Assembly: GCF_001423425.1 (NCBI RefSeq)
Contig: NZ_LMNX01000002.1
Span: 186,001 to 250,000 of the forward strand
DNA from: Rhizobium sp. Leaf306
GTDB lineage: Bacteria > Pseudomonadota > Alphaproteobacteria > Rhizobiales > Rhizobiaceae
Direction: 5' to 3'
DNA length: 64,000 nucleotides
Positions 52,072 through 61,298 of the stretch are shown here, piece after piece. Positions within the stretch are counted from its first letter, which is position 1. Each line of letters starts with the position of its first letter. The notes under the pieces were generated by a model. The model did no database searches. It was not told the DNA's origin and saw only the letters and a list, made by a program, of their open reading frames with translations. Both the position numbers and the translations under genes were made by a program.

Positions 52072-53835
52072 TTAAGCGCGCGTGGTGCGCTTGCGGCCCT
52101 GATGGCCGGCGGTGCGCTGGTCGATGGGGGCCTGGCCGCGGTTGTCGTTGCCGAAGCGGACCGGGCCGCGACCGTCGCCCTTGGGGGCTGCGGCCGGTGT
52201 GTGGCGGTTTGGCTTGGCTTCGCCGGATGCGGCGGCCGCATTGGCATTGCCCTGATGGGCCTTGCGCTGGCTGCCGGCTTCATGCGCGCCTTGGCTCGCA
52301 TGATCGCGGTTGCCGGAACCGGCTGGCTTGGCTGAGCCACGGTTGTCAGGACGACCGCCAGGCTTTGCGCCTTGGTTGCCGAACTGCTTCTTGACCGGAC
52401 GGAAATCCGAAGTCGAGGACAGATCGTTGTCGGGCGCTACGCTTGCCGCTGCCGGCCGTGCAGCCTGTGAACGGGGAGCCTGGCTTCTTGGCGCTTCTGC
52501 ACCGTCACCAGCGAAGAACGGCTTGCGGGCCGGACGTTCGCGGCGCGGGCCACGGGCTTCGCCGGCAGCACCGGCACCGCGGCCTTCGCCGCCGCCGCCA
52601 TTGCCGCGTGGCTGGCCGCCACGGCCGCCCTTGTTGCCGCCGCGGGCATTGGCTCCGCCACCCTTGTTGCCGCCGTTGGCGCGAACCGGACGGTTCATCG
52701 TCTCAGGGCGCTCGCCGGTCAGCGTCTTGATCTCGATGTTCATCAACTTTTCGATGTCGCGCAGCAGCATCGTTTCGTCCGGTGCGCAGAAGGCGATCGC
52801 GATGCCTTCGCGGCCAGCACGGGCCGTGCGGCCGATGCGGTGAATATAGGCTTCCGCGACATCAGGCAGATCGTAGTTGTAGACGTGGCTGACGGCCGGG
52901 ATATCGATGCCGCGGGCCGCGACGTCGGTCGCAATCAGCGTCTTGATCTCGCCATCACGGAAACCCTTGAGTGCCCGTTCGCGCTGGCCCTGGCTTTTGT
53001 TGCCGTGGATCGAGGCGACCGAGAAACCGATGTTTTCAAAGTGCTTCATCAGCTTTTCAGCGGTGTGCTTGGTGCGCATGAAGACGATCGAGCGGCCATC
53101 CGGGTTGTCCATCAGCGACTTGCGAAGAAGGTCGGTCTTGTCGCCCTTGCCGGCAACGAAGTGGACGAACTGGTCCACCTTGTCGGCTGCCTTGCCCGCA
53201 GGCGTCACTTCCACCTTGACCGGATCGGTCAGGAAGTCGGCGGCCAGATCGGCGATCGCCTTCGGCATGGTGGCCGAAAACAGCATGGTCTGGCGCTTCT
53301 TCGGCACCATTTTCGAAATCTTGCGCAGGTCATGCACAAAGCCGAGGTCGAGCATCTGGTCGGCTTCGTCGAGCACGAGGAAGCGAACCGTCGTCAGACC
53401 GATCGCACGGCGCGAGATCAGGTCGAGCAGGCGGCCAGGGGTGGCGACCAGGATGTCGGTGCCCTTTTCCAGCTGCAGCTGCTGCTTGTTGATCGAGACA
53501 CCGCCGACGACGAGATTGATCTTGAGCGGGCGGCCCTTGATGAAGGTCTTCAGGTTGGCGGCGATCTGGTTGACCAGTTCGCGGGTCGGCGCGAGGATCA
53601 GCGCGCGGGTGGTGCGGTTGTCGGGGCGGGTCGCGTCGGCCATCAGGCGCTCGATCAGCGGGAGGCCGAAAGCTGCGGTCTTGCCGGTGCCGGTCTGCGC
53701 AAGGCCGATCAGGTCGCGGCCTTCGAGGAGAAGCGGAATTGCCTGGGCCTGGATCGGCGTCGGGGTTTCAAAACCAAGCTCGGTGAGCGTGGCGACGATC
53801 TGCTTGGACACGCCAAGAGATTCAAAATTCGTCAA
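52072..53835 (-). CDS. rhlE: DEAD-box RNA helicase, RhlE type, with Gly/Arg-rich tail
   Basis: About 587 residues. DEAD motifs: TPIQAQAI (Q), AQTGTGKTAAFGLP (I), PTRELVNQI (Ia), VATPGRLL, LDEADQM (II), FSATMP (III), RSIVFMRTKHT (IV), TDVAARGIDIP (V) and HRIGRTARAG (VI). Residues about 385-587 are low-complexity, rich in Gly, Arg, Asn and Ala (GGNKGGRGGQPRGNGGGGEG), an RNA-binding disordered tail. I prefer the TTG at 53835 because AAAGG lies seven bases before it and the protein then starts like RhlE (TNFESLGVSKQ); a longer TTG frame from 53859 exists. Likely role: RNA remodelling, cold or translation stress. Confidence 0.9.
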   Translation of the reverse strand: MTNFESLGVSKQIVATLTELGFETPTPIQAQAIPLLLEGRDLIGLAQTGTGKTAAFGLPLIERLMADATRPDNRTTRALILAPTRELVNQIAANLKTFIKGRPLKINLVVGGVSINKQQLQLEKGTDILVATPGRLLDLISRRAIGLTTVRFLVLDEADQMLDLGFVHDLRKISKMVPKKRQTMLFSATMPKAIADLAADFLTDPVKVEVTPAGKAADKVDQFVHFVAGKGDKTDLLRKSLMDNPDGRSIVFMRTKHTAEKLMKHFENIGFSVASIHGNKSQGQRERALKGFRDGEIKTLIATDVAARGIDIPAVSHVYNYDLPDVAEAYIHRIGRTARAGREGIAIAFCAPDETMLLRDIEKLMNIEIKTLTGERPETMNRPVRANGGNKGGGANARGGNKGGRGGQPRGNGGGGEGRGAGAAGEARGPRRERPARKPFFAGDGAEAPRSQAPRSQAARPAAASVAPDNDLSSTSDFRPVKKQFGNQGAKPGGRPDNRGSAKPAGSGNRDHASQGAHEAGSQRKAHQGNANAAAASGEAKPNRHTPAAAPKGDGRGPVRFGNDNRGQAPIDQRTAGHQGRKRTTRA

Positions 53836-54312
53836 GTCGAATACCTTTCGGGGCGCCAAAAGCGGACGCTCCGAAATGGCACCATGCCATCCGGGCTGCT
53901 TGTGGCGTCAAGAACCCCGCGTGATTTGGGAACTTGTGTGTTGGAAATTACTTTCCAGCGCTTGAACCCTCATCCCGAGGGCGATCTATCTGTGCGCCTT
54001 GTTCCTTCTTCGCGCTGTCAGTATGGACGCGGGGCAGCTCACGCGGCTGCCGGAAGGTGAAAGCTGGCATGCATTTGGTTGATTTGCCGCCGAAAGTCAA
54101 GGTTCTTCTGCAAAACGACGCAGGCTGTCCGCTAGCTGCGACCCGGTAGGCACTCACGTCACAGGGGATTTTCTCGAGTCGTCAGCCCTCCGAGCGGCGG
54201 CCACACGAACGGCGATCCCCAAGGCAATGGTCGCGCAGAGTGGCGGCCCAAAACGAAAAACGGCGGTGCATCGCACCGCCGTATCGCAAATCTTGATGGA
54301 CGCCTGGACGCT
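53836..54312. other. Gene-free region between rhlE and the glycine-zipper gene
   Basis: Presumably holds the rhlE promoter and leader (the frames here on both strands are shadows without RBS) and, at its right end, the terminator of the glycine-zipper gene. Confidence 0.5.
54255..54282 (-). terminator. Intrinsic terminator of the glycine-zipper gene
   Basis: A perfect 10-bp stem ACGGCGGTGC/GCACCGCCGT with a 3-base loop (54260-54282), followed on the minus strand by TTTTT-CG-TTTT, 30 bp after the stop. Confidence 0.9.
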
Positions 54313-54666
54313 TTAGTAGCAGACCCGTGCGCGGTAGGCTTCGCCATACTCGTTTTCCACCCATTCATGGTGGCAACGCGGTGGTGGTGGCGGTGCGGCA
54401 TAATAGGCGCGACGGTAGACGACCGGCGGCGGTGGTGGCGGAGCATATTCGTATTGCGGCTCCACATAGACCGGACGCTGCGATCCTGACACGATCGCGC
54501 CGCCGATCAGGCCGCCGGCAATCCCTGCCGCGGCACCCAGCAGCACATCGTCGCCGTGGTGACGGTAGTGATCGCGGGCCTGCGCTGCCGGTGCCGTCGC
54601 AGCAAGTGCGCCGGCGACTGAGAGAGCCGCAATGCCAGCAGTAATGGTCTTCTTCATGATCGACAT
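54313..54666 (-). CDS. Exported glycine-zipper protein with Pro/Tyr-rich region
   Basis: 117 residues: signal peptide (MKKTITAGIAALSVAGALAA), a glycine-zipper membrane-associating segment (LLGAAAGIAGGLIGGAIVSG), a Pro/Tyr-rich stretch (YEYAPPPPPPVVYRRAYYAA, PPPPP) and a C-terminal CHHEWVENEYGEAYRARVCY with two Cys. This layout is common in rhizobial outer-membrane-associated proteins (BA14K/lectin-like relatives). The ATG at 54666 has AGGAACC upstream. Function unknown. Followed by a strong terminator. Confidence 0.75.
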   Translation of the reverse strand: MSIMKKTITAGIAALSVAGALAATAPAAQARDHYRHHGDDVLLGAAAGIAGGLIGGAIVSGSQRPVYVEPQYEYAPPPPPPVVYRRAYYAAPPPPPRCHHEWVENEYGEAYRARVCY

Positions 54667-54905
54667 GCCTGGTTCCTTTCCCCGTGGTGTTTCGAGGTAC
54701 GATCAAAGCGTCGCTCTCAATCACGGCGGATTGATGGAGGTTTTATCGCCGTAGTCTGAACGCCTATTCAGACTACACCGTGGAAAAATTGCTTTTCGAA
54801 AGGTGTCGGCAACCCAGGGTCTGCCCGAAGATTGGATTGCGGCAAAAACCCGGCAATTTGCGGGAGGAATTGTGGCTTGATCTATCTGGCAGTTTTGGCG
54901 GGCAA

Positions 54906-54933
54906 GAAAAAGCGCCGGGTCTGAACCCGGCGC
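54906..54933 (-). terminator. Intrinsic terminator of the Ser/Gly-rich exported protein
   Basis: A perfect 9-bp stem GCGCCGGGT/ACCCGGCGC with a 4-base loop (54912-54933), followed on the minus strand by TTTTTCTT. Confidence 0.9.
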
Positions 54934-54942
54934 CGGAGCTGA

Positions 54943-55284
54943 TCAGCAGTTGTTCGTCGTGGTGCCGGAACCGTCGGTCGAACCGCTGGTTGCCGAAGGT
55001 GCGCCACCGACACCCGTCGTGTCGCAGCCGCCTTTGCTCGTGCCGTTTCCGGTCGTCATGCTCTTGGAGTCCGTGCTGCCCGTGGTCGTCCCATCGTTGG
55101 CGCTATTGGACGGCGTTTTGGACGGTGTGTTGGACGGCGTCTGGCCGGTTGTGCCGCTGCTCGTTCCGGATGCAGCGCCTGCGCCAGACGCGCCGGAACC
55201 TGCGGATCCACCGGATGCACCTTGAGCGAATGCCGATGTTGCAAGGCCAAGCGTCAGCGTGGCAATCGTCACAAGTTTCATCAT
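54943..55284 (-). CDS. Exported Ser/Thr/Gly-rich low-complexity protein
   Basis: 113 residues. Signal peptide (MMKLVTIATLTLGLATSAFA) then only low-complexity Gly/Ser/Ala and Thr/Ser/Asn sequence (GASGGSAGSGASGAG, TPSNTPSKTPSNSA) and two Cys (GGCDTTG and the final NNC). AAAGGAAATTTTCG precedes the ATG. A secreted, probably unstructured protein; no family recognised. Own terminator present. Confidence 0.65.
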   Translation of the reverse strand: MMKLVTIATLTLGLATSAFAQGASGGSAGSGASGAGAASGTSSGTTGQTPSNTPSKTPSNSANDGTTTGSTDSKSMTTGNGTSKGGCDTTGVGGAPSATSGSTDGSGTTTNNC

Positions 55285-55506
55285 CGAAAATTTCCTTTGT
55301 TCGCTTCACGTCAGGGTTAACCGGCGTCGGCGTCCAAGGTTGCCTGATGCTGCCGATTTAGTGTCATCGCGTTGATCCTCGATGCGTGAAACGCCCCCGG
55401 CCGCACTCCATTCGAACTTGCGAAAACGCAAATATTAAACAACCCTGTGTTCCGGGCAACGTGTTGTTAATACTCGCTATGGTGTTATCGGGTCGGTTTC
55501 CGAAAA

Positions 55507-58500
55507 ATGGTGGGATCCCGCATGCGCGGGAGTGAGCGGGGCAGGGTGCACACGAAGAGCGAACGCCTGGAAAGCAAGTTTCTGGAGCGGGCCTGCGCCC
55601 GCATCGTGGATCTCCCCGAACCCGCCTATATCAAGAACTGCCGGCTCGCATACGTCGCCGTCAACCCCGCCTATGCGGCCATGGTCGGCGCTCGCCCGGA
55701 GGAGCTCGTCGGCCAGACAAGCCGCAGCCTCGGCAGCGATGGCGAAAAGGACGAGCGCAAGGAAAAGGAATGCCGCGCCCTGGTGTTCGGTGCCGAAGAA
55801 AAGGCGCTGGCGTTCAACGCCGACGGGATCTTTTCCCACGAGATCCATATCGAACGGTTTCTGACGGAAGACGATCAATCCTACGTCTTCGGCCATTTCC
55901 TGCCGGTCGGCGCTGCATCGCGCCCAACGGGTAATGGCGTCCCCGCGCCGCTCGAAACGACAGCGAAGCCGTTTTCGCTGTTTGAGAACGGTCTTCTCGA
56001 CGACGCGATCGACATGCTCGAAATGGGCATCGGCATCTACGACCGCGACAATGTGCTCGTTTACTGCAATTCGCAGCTTGTCGACCATTTCGATGCCTGC
56101 GGCATCGTCATCAAGCCGGGCATAGCGCTGGAGGACATCATTCACCGCGCCTATGATCAGCGGGAACGTGCGGCAAGCGGCAATGCGTCCGTAACGCTTG
56201 CGCCGCGCGAGAAGTGGGTGGAACAGCGTCTCCGTGCCTTCCTCGTTCCCTATCACGAGCGGATCGACAAGCTGCCGGATGGGCGCTGGATGCGCAGTCT
56301 CAACAAACGGCTGGAAAACGGCCTGCTGATCGCCATCCGCCACGACGTCACCGACTTCAAGGACCAGGAGATGTTGCTGCGCAGCCAGGTGGCGGAAACC
56401 GGGCTTTTCCGCGCCATCCTGGAAGACCTGCCGGCCCCCGTGTTCGTTCGCAACGAAAAGCACGAGCTGACCTATGCCAACCATGCCTACGAGCAAATGC
56501 TGGGCAGCGAACGGGAAAACTATCTCGGCAAGACTGAAGCCCAGATGTTTCCCTGGGCGGCGGAGCGGTTCTGGAACGAAAACGCCCGCGTGCTGGACGG
56601 CGAGGCGATCGACAAGTCAGAGGATATGACCTTCCCCGACGGTTCGGTCATTCCGGTTCTTACACGCCTGCGCTCGATCGAGGTCGACGACGGCAGCCGC
56701 TATCTGGTCTGCTCGCGCACGGACGTGTCGCTGATCAAGGAAGCGCAGCAAAAGGCGGAAAAGGTCAGCCAGGATCTGCAGACGATCCTGTCGGCCCAGC
56801 CGGTCGGCATCGGTATTCTCGATGCGGATCTGGTGTTCGAATACGCCAATCCCGCCTTCTATACATCCTGGGATACGGACAAGCGCTTCGATCTCGCCGG
56901 CCGTTCCTACCGGGATTTCATGAAGGTCAATTACGACAACGGTATCTATGCCGGCTCGGACCTGGATTTCGATGCGATCTACAATGCCCGCATCGCCGCA
57001 CTGACAGCCAGCAACGATCATCCGCCGATCGAGATCCGCACCCATGGCGGTCATTACCTGCTGATTTCGGGCACGCAGCTGACCGATGGCAAGATCCTCA
57101 TCAGCCATACCGATATCACCGCGATGCGCCAACGCGATGCGGACATCCGGCAAGCGCAGGAAGCGCTGCAGAAACACGGCGCGCTGATGCGCGACGCAAC
57201 CAGCGCAATGTCTCAAGGGCTGCTCATCCTGCATGACGGCGCGATTATCTTTTCAAACGATGCGCTTGCCGCCATGCTGGAGATGCCGGCCGACATGCTG
57301 TCGATCGGCAAAAGCTGGCGCAACGTCTTTGGCTACTGCGCAAAACGCGGCGATCTTGGCGATGCGCGCACCTCGACCGCGGCGTTGCGCGAATGGGAAG
57401 CAAGCGTTGCCTCTGGAGAGCCGGTATTTACCTCGTTCCGCGTCGAGGACCGCCGCTGGATCCAGCTCGAGGCCCGTCCGACCGGGGACGACCACTGGCT
57501 TGCGGTCTTCACGGACGTCACCGAGAGCAAGGAACGCGAGGCGGACCTGACGCGCCTGCTCAACCGGGCGGAAGCGGCCGACCGGGCGAAGTCGGAATTC
57601 CTCGCCAACATGAGCCACGAGATCCGCACGCCGATGAACGGCGTGCTCGGCATGGCCGAACTGCTCGCCAAGTCCAGCCTCGATACCCGCCAGAAGACCT
57701 TCGTCGACATCATCGTCAAATCCGGCAATGCGCTTTTGACGATCATCAACGACATTCTCGATTTTTCCAAGATCGATGCCGGCCAGATGAAGCTCCGCAA
57801 GGCGCCGTTCGATCCTGTCGAGGCAATCGAGGACGTGGCGACGCTTCTGTCGTCGGCCGCTGCCGACAAGGATATCGAACTGATCGTCCGGGGCGAGGTT
57901 TCGGTGCGCGAAACGGTCCTCGGCGATGCCGGCCGTTTCCGCCAGATCGTTACCAATCTGGTCGGCAATGCCGTCAAATTTACCGAAAAGGGCCATGTCT
58001 TCATCGACTTGAAGTCGCGGCCGATCGATGGTGACCAGCTGATGCTGTCGATCCGCATCGAGGATACCGGCCTTGGCATTCCCGAAGAAAAGCTTCGGTC
58101 GGTGTTTGAAAAGTTCAGCCAGGTGGATACGTCGTCCACCCGCCGTCATGAAGGCACGGGGCTCGGCCTTGCGATCACCTCCGGTCTGGTCGAGCTGTTC
58201 GGCGGCTCCGTCGGGGTCGAGAGCGAGCTTGGCCGTGGTTCGGTCTTTACCGTCAACCTGCCGTTTGCCGTGGTTGCCGAACGCAAGATGGAAGTGACGC
58301 TGCCGGTCAACACCAGCGGCGCCCGCGTCCTCGTGATCGACGACAATGCCGTCAATCGCCGCATCCTCACCGAACAGTTGAGCATGTGGGGCTTCGAGAC
58401 CGTGGCCGCTGAAGACGGGGCTGAAGGCCTCGCCTTCCTGCAGGAAGCCGCTAGGCTCGGCATCGTCATCGATACGGTCGTGCTGGATTATCACATGCCG

Positions 58501-59232
58501 GAGATGAACGGGTTCGACTGCGCCAAGGCGATCCGGCGCGACAAGCGCTTCGATCTCACCGGCATCGTCTTTCTGACCTCGATGGACATGGCCAATGACG
58601 AGTCGATGTTTGCCGAACTCAACGTCCAGGCGCATCTGATGAAGCCCGCCCGCGCAGCCCTGTTGCGCAGCACGATCATCGACGTCGTCCGCGTCATCCG
58701 CACCCGGCGCCGCGCCTCCGGGCAAGCGGTGCCGCTCATTGCGTCGTCTGCTCCCTCCGTCGACACAGCGGGCTCAAAGCCTGCAGAACCGGTGGCGCAA
58801 CAAAACACCGTCGCTCCCATCGTCAAACCAACGCTCGATGTTCTCGTGGCTGAGGACAACGAGGTCAACCAGATCGTCTTTACCCAGATCCTGCAGATGA
58901 CCGGATGGCTGTTCCAGATCGTCAAGAACGGGGCGGAAGCCGTCGAGGCCTGGCAGAAGTATGATCCGGCAGTGATCATCATGGACGTGTCGATGCCGGT
59001 GATGAACGGCCATCAGGCGACCCGCAAGATCCGCGAACTCGAGACATCGACCGGCACGCATGTCCCGATCATCGGCGTCACGGCCCACGCGCTCGAAAGC
59101 GACCGCGAGCTCTGCTTCCAGGTCGGCATGGACGATTATCTGTCGAAGCCAATTAGCCCTGAAGCGCTGGAGAACAAGATCCGTCACTGGCTGGATGGGG
59201 CAGTCGTCGTTTCGGCGCTCGACGGCAATTGA
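55507..59232 (+). CDS. Multi-PAS hybrid sensor histidine kinase
   Basis: 1,241 residues, soluble (no membrane helix seen). About five PAS domains: residues ~15-120 (DLPEPAYIKNCRLAYVAVNP), ~160-290 (MLEMGIGIYDRDNVLVYCNS), ~300-420 (DLPAPVFVRNEKHELTYANH), ~430-550 (QPVGIGILDADLVFEYANPA) and ~560-680 (SQGLLILHDGAIIFSNDALA). HisKA with NMSHEIRTPMNG (His704), HATPase with NAVKF, DTGLGIP and GTGLGLAI, then two receiver domains with phospho-acceptor Asp994 (DYHMPEMNG) and Asp1160 (MDVSMPVMNG). Resembles cell-cycle-type PleC/DivJ-like hybrid kinases, but the signal is unknown; output must pass to a separate phosphotransfer protein. RBS weak; ATG 55522 is an alternative start. Confidence 0.9.
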   Translation: MVGSRMRGSERGRVHTKSERLESKFLERACARIVDLPEPAYIKNCRLAYVAVNPAYAAMVGARPEELVGQTSRSLGSDGEKDERKEKECRALVFGAEEKALAFNADGIFSHEIHIERFLTEDDQSYVFGHFLPVGAASRPTGNGVPAPLETTAKPFSLFENGLLDDAIDMLEMGIGIYDRDNVLVYCNSQLVDHFDACGIVIKPGIALEDIIHRAYDQRERAASGNASVTLAPREKWVEQRLRAFLVPYHERIDKLPDGRWMRSLNKRLENGLLIAIRHDVTDFKDQEMLLRSQVAETGLFRAILEDLPAPVFVRNEKHELTYANHAYEQMLGSERENYLGKTEAQMFPWAAERFWNENARVLDGEAIDKSEDMTFPDGSVIPVLTRLRSIEVDDGSRYLVCSRTDVSLIKEAQQKAEKVSQDLQTILSAQPVGIGILDADLVFEYANPAFYTSWDTDKRFDLAGRSYRDFMKVNYDNGIYAGSDLDFDAIYNARIAALTASNDHPPIEIRTHGGHYLLISGTQLTDGKILISHTDITAMRQRDADIRQAQEALQKHGALMRDATSAMSQGLLILHDGAIIFSNDALAAMLEMPADMLSIGKSWRNVFGYCAKRGDLGDARTSTAALREWEASVASGEPVFTSFRVEDRRWIQLEARPTGDDHWLAVFTDVTESKEREADLTRLLNRAEAADRAKSEFLANMSHEIRTPMNGVLGMAELLAKSSLDTRQKTFVDIIVKSGNALLTIINDILDFSKIDAGQMKLRKAPFDPVEAIEDVATLLSSAAADKDIELIVRGEVSVRETVLGDAGRFRQIVTNLVGNAVKFTEKGHVFIDLKSRPIDGDQLMLSIRIEDTGLGIPEEKLRSVFEKFSQVDTSSTRRHEGTGLGLAITSGLVELFGGSVGVESELGRGSVFTVNLPFAVVAERKMEVTLPVNTSGARVLVIDDNAVNRRILTEQLSMWGFETVAAEDGAEGLAFLQEAARLGIVIDTVVLDYHMPEMNGFDCAKAIRRDKRFDLTGIVFLTSMDMANDESMFAELNVQAHLMKPARAALLRSTIIDVVRVIRTRRRASGQAVPLIASSAPSVDTAGSKPAEPVAQQNTVAPIVKPTLDVLVAEDNEVNQIVFTQILQMTGWLFQIVKNGAEAVEAWQKYDPAVIIMDVSMPVMNGHQATRKIRELETSTGTHVPIIGVTAHALESDRELCFQVGMDDYLSKPISPEALENKIRHWLDGAVVVSALDGN

Positions 59233-59244
59233 GGTCTTGGAGCC

Positions 59245-59985
59245 TCAGCCCTTGCGTCCGCTCAGCATCTCTCGCTTTCCGGCAAAACCGGGTTGGCGCT
59301 CCACGGTGAAGCCGGCCGCCGCCAGATTGCGCCGGACGAAGCCTGCTGCCGCATAGGTTCCGAACGTGCCGCCGATGCGGGTCTTGTCGAACAGCGCCTG
59401 CATCAGCTCCGGCGACCACATGTCCGGATTGCGCGACGGCGCAAAGCCATCGAGGAACCACGCGTCGAACTCGTCTCCCGCAGCCGTGACGCCGTCGAGC
59501 GCTGCGTCGCAGACAACCGTGAGCGTCGTCTGGTCATCGAGGTCGATGGTGATCCGGCCGCTCGGCTCATCCGGCCATGCTTGCGTCAGTGCCTGCCGCT
59601 GCGGATCGATTTCCGGCCACCGCGCCAGTGCCCGCCCGATCTCGTCGCGTTGCATCGGATAGAGTTCGAACGATGTGAAATGCAGCCGTGTGCCGGGTTT
59701 GCGGAAAAGCGCCCACTGGCGCCAGGTCTCGCAGGCGTTGAGGCCGGTGCCGAAACCGAGTTCGCCGATCCGGAACGTGTCTTCGGTCGGTGACATGTCG
59801 TTCCAGCGCTCCGGCAGTCCGTTTCCGGCCAGAAACACATGGCCGCATTCCAGCCGGCCATCGCTGCGACAATAAAAGTGGTCGCCAAATTCCGTCGAAT
59901 ACGGCATATCGCCGTCATGCCAGTCAAGCGCCGGGGCTTCAGGCGTGGCGTCGTCTTTTACAATTTCGGGATCGTGATTGCTCAT
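59245..59985 (-). CDS. mnmD: tRNA 5-methylaminomethyl-2-thiouridine methyltransferase, single-domain form
   Basis: 246 residues matching the methyltransferase half of MnmC: GDHFYCRSDGRLECGHVFLA, the SAM-binding ELGFGTGLNACETW and AWFLDGFAPSRNPDMW with the C-terminal FGTYAAAGFVRRNLAAAGF. It makes mnm5s2U at the wobble position of certain tRNAs. In E. coli it is fused to an FAD-dependent oxidase domain; here it is separate. Its ATG (59983-59985) is antisense-overlapped with the ATG of the divergent FAD oxidoreductase gene (CATG), so both starts share two bases. Confidence 0.88.
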   Translation of the reverse strand: MSNHDPEIVKDDATPEAPALDWHDGDMPYSTEFGDHFYCRSDGRLECGHVFLAGNGLPERWNDMSPTEDTFRIGELGFGTGLNACETWRQWALFRKPGTRLHFTSFELYPMQRDEIGRALARWPEIDPQRQALTQAWPDEPSGRITIDLDDQTTLTVVCDAALDGVTAAGDEFDAWFLDGFAPSRNPDMWSPELMQALFDKTRIGGTFGTYAAAGFVRRNLAAAGFTVERQPGFAGKREMLSGRKG

Positions 59986-61186
59986 GGAAGATGCGGATAA
60001 TCCTCGAGGTCCCCGGGGTCAATCTCAAGCGATCCCGCATCTCCCCGGCGATCACGTCGATCTCCTGATCATCGGCGGCGGCATCATGGGCCTCTGGGCC
60101 GCGGTCAAGGCGGAACGGCTTGGCATCCGCACCCTTTTGGTCGAAGCGGGACGGTTGGGGCAGGGTGCCAGCGGCGGCATTCTGGGTGCGCTGATGTCGC
60201 ATGTGCCCGACCGCTGGAACGACAAAAAACAGGCGCAGTTCGATGCGCTGGTCGCCCTCGAAGACGAAGTTTCTAGGCTCGAAGGCGAGACCGGGCTGTC
60301 CTGCGGTTATCGCCGCTCCGGTCGGCTGATCCCGCTGCCGAAACCGCATCTCAGACCCATCGCCCTACGCCATCAGCAGGAGGCGGAGGTCAACTGGCGG
60401 CACGACGGCGATCCGTTCCACTGGCATGTGCTCGATGCGTCCCCCTTCGCATGTTGGCCGGATCCGGCCTTTACCGAAGCCGGCATCGTGTACGACACGT
60501 TTGCTGCCCGCGTTTCCCCCCGACATCTCATGGCAGCGCTCGCCGCCGTCCTTGGCAACGCCCGGCATGTCAGCGTGATCGAAGGACTGCCGGCGGAGCG
60601 GATCGACCCGGTGGCGAACCGCGTCGAATTTGCCGATGGGCGCTCGATCGGTTTTGGCCATTGCATGATTGCGGCCGGCCCGCAGTCGTTTCCGCTGCTT
60701 GGTCCCCTGTCTCCATCCATCTCGGTTCCGCTGGGACAGCCGGTGAAGGGGCAGGCGGCGCTGTTGAAGGCCGATATCGATCCGGCGCTGCCGATCCTGT
60801 TTCTCAACGGGCTCTATGTGATCGCCCATGACGATGGCCACGTGGCGGTCGGCAGCACCAGCGAGGAGGAATTCGACGCGCCGTTTGCCACCGATGCCAA
60901 GCTCGACGATCTCCTGGTCCGCGCCCGCGCGCTCGTGCCGGCACTTTCCGGTGCGGAAGTGGTGGAGCGCTGGGCCGGGCTACGGCCGAAGGCGATCGGT
61001 CGGGAGCCGATGGTCGGTCCGCATCCCGACCATCCGCGCGTCATTGCTCTCACCGGCGGCTTCAAGGTCAGCTTCGGGCTTGCCCACAGGCTTGCAGATG
61101 CTGCGCTCGGTTTCGTCATCGGCCAGGAGCACTCGCTACCCGAGAGTTTTATACTTTCGGATCATCTTGCGGTTGCTACGCGTTAA
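59984..61186 (+). CDS. FAD-dependent amine/glycine-type oxidoreductase
   Basis: About 400 residues of the DAO superfamily: GG motif VDLLIIGGGIMGLWAAVKAE, FAD/substrate region RLGQGASGGILGALMSHVPD and the C-terminal PHPDHPRVIALTGGFKVSFG. The position next to mnmD, which elsewhere is fused to an FAD oxidoreductase in MnmC, makes a function as the MnmC oxidase half possible, but such DAO proteins are common and this is not proven. Start is ATG 59984 or TTG 59978; both overlap the mnmD start. Confidence 0.85.
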   Translation: MEDADNPRGPRGQSQAIPHLPGDHVDLLIIGGGIMGLWAAVKAERLGIRTLLVEAGRLGQGASGGILGALMSHVPDRWNDKKQAQFDALVALEDEVSRLEGETGLSCGYRRSGRLIPLPKPHLRPIALRHQQEAEVNWRHDGDPFHWHVLDASPFACWPDPAFTEAGIVYDTFAARVSPRHLMAALAAVLGNARHVSVIEGLPAERIDPVANRVEFADGRSIGFGHCMIAAGPQSFPLLGPLSPSISVPLGQPVKGQAALLKADIDPALPILFLNGLYVIAHDDGHVAVGSTSEEEFDAPFATDAKLDDLLVRARALVPALSGAEVVERWAGLRPKAIGREPMVGPHPDHPRVIALTGGFKVSFGLAHRLADAALGFVIGQEHSLPESFILSDHLAVATR

Positions 61187-61298
61187 ACGCGCGTTTCGGC
61201 CCTTTCTCGTCGTTAATCTGTCACGCAAATCGCGTAACCCAATTCGTGGGGTTGATGAGCATGCGTGAATAAACGAACAGGGGCAGAAAAGGTGACGC

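Noticed and set aside
57253..58725. 490-codon minus-strand frame inside the hybrid kinase
   Set aside because: Shadow of the histidine kinase gene, with no recognised domain.
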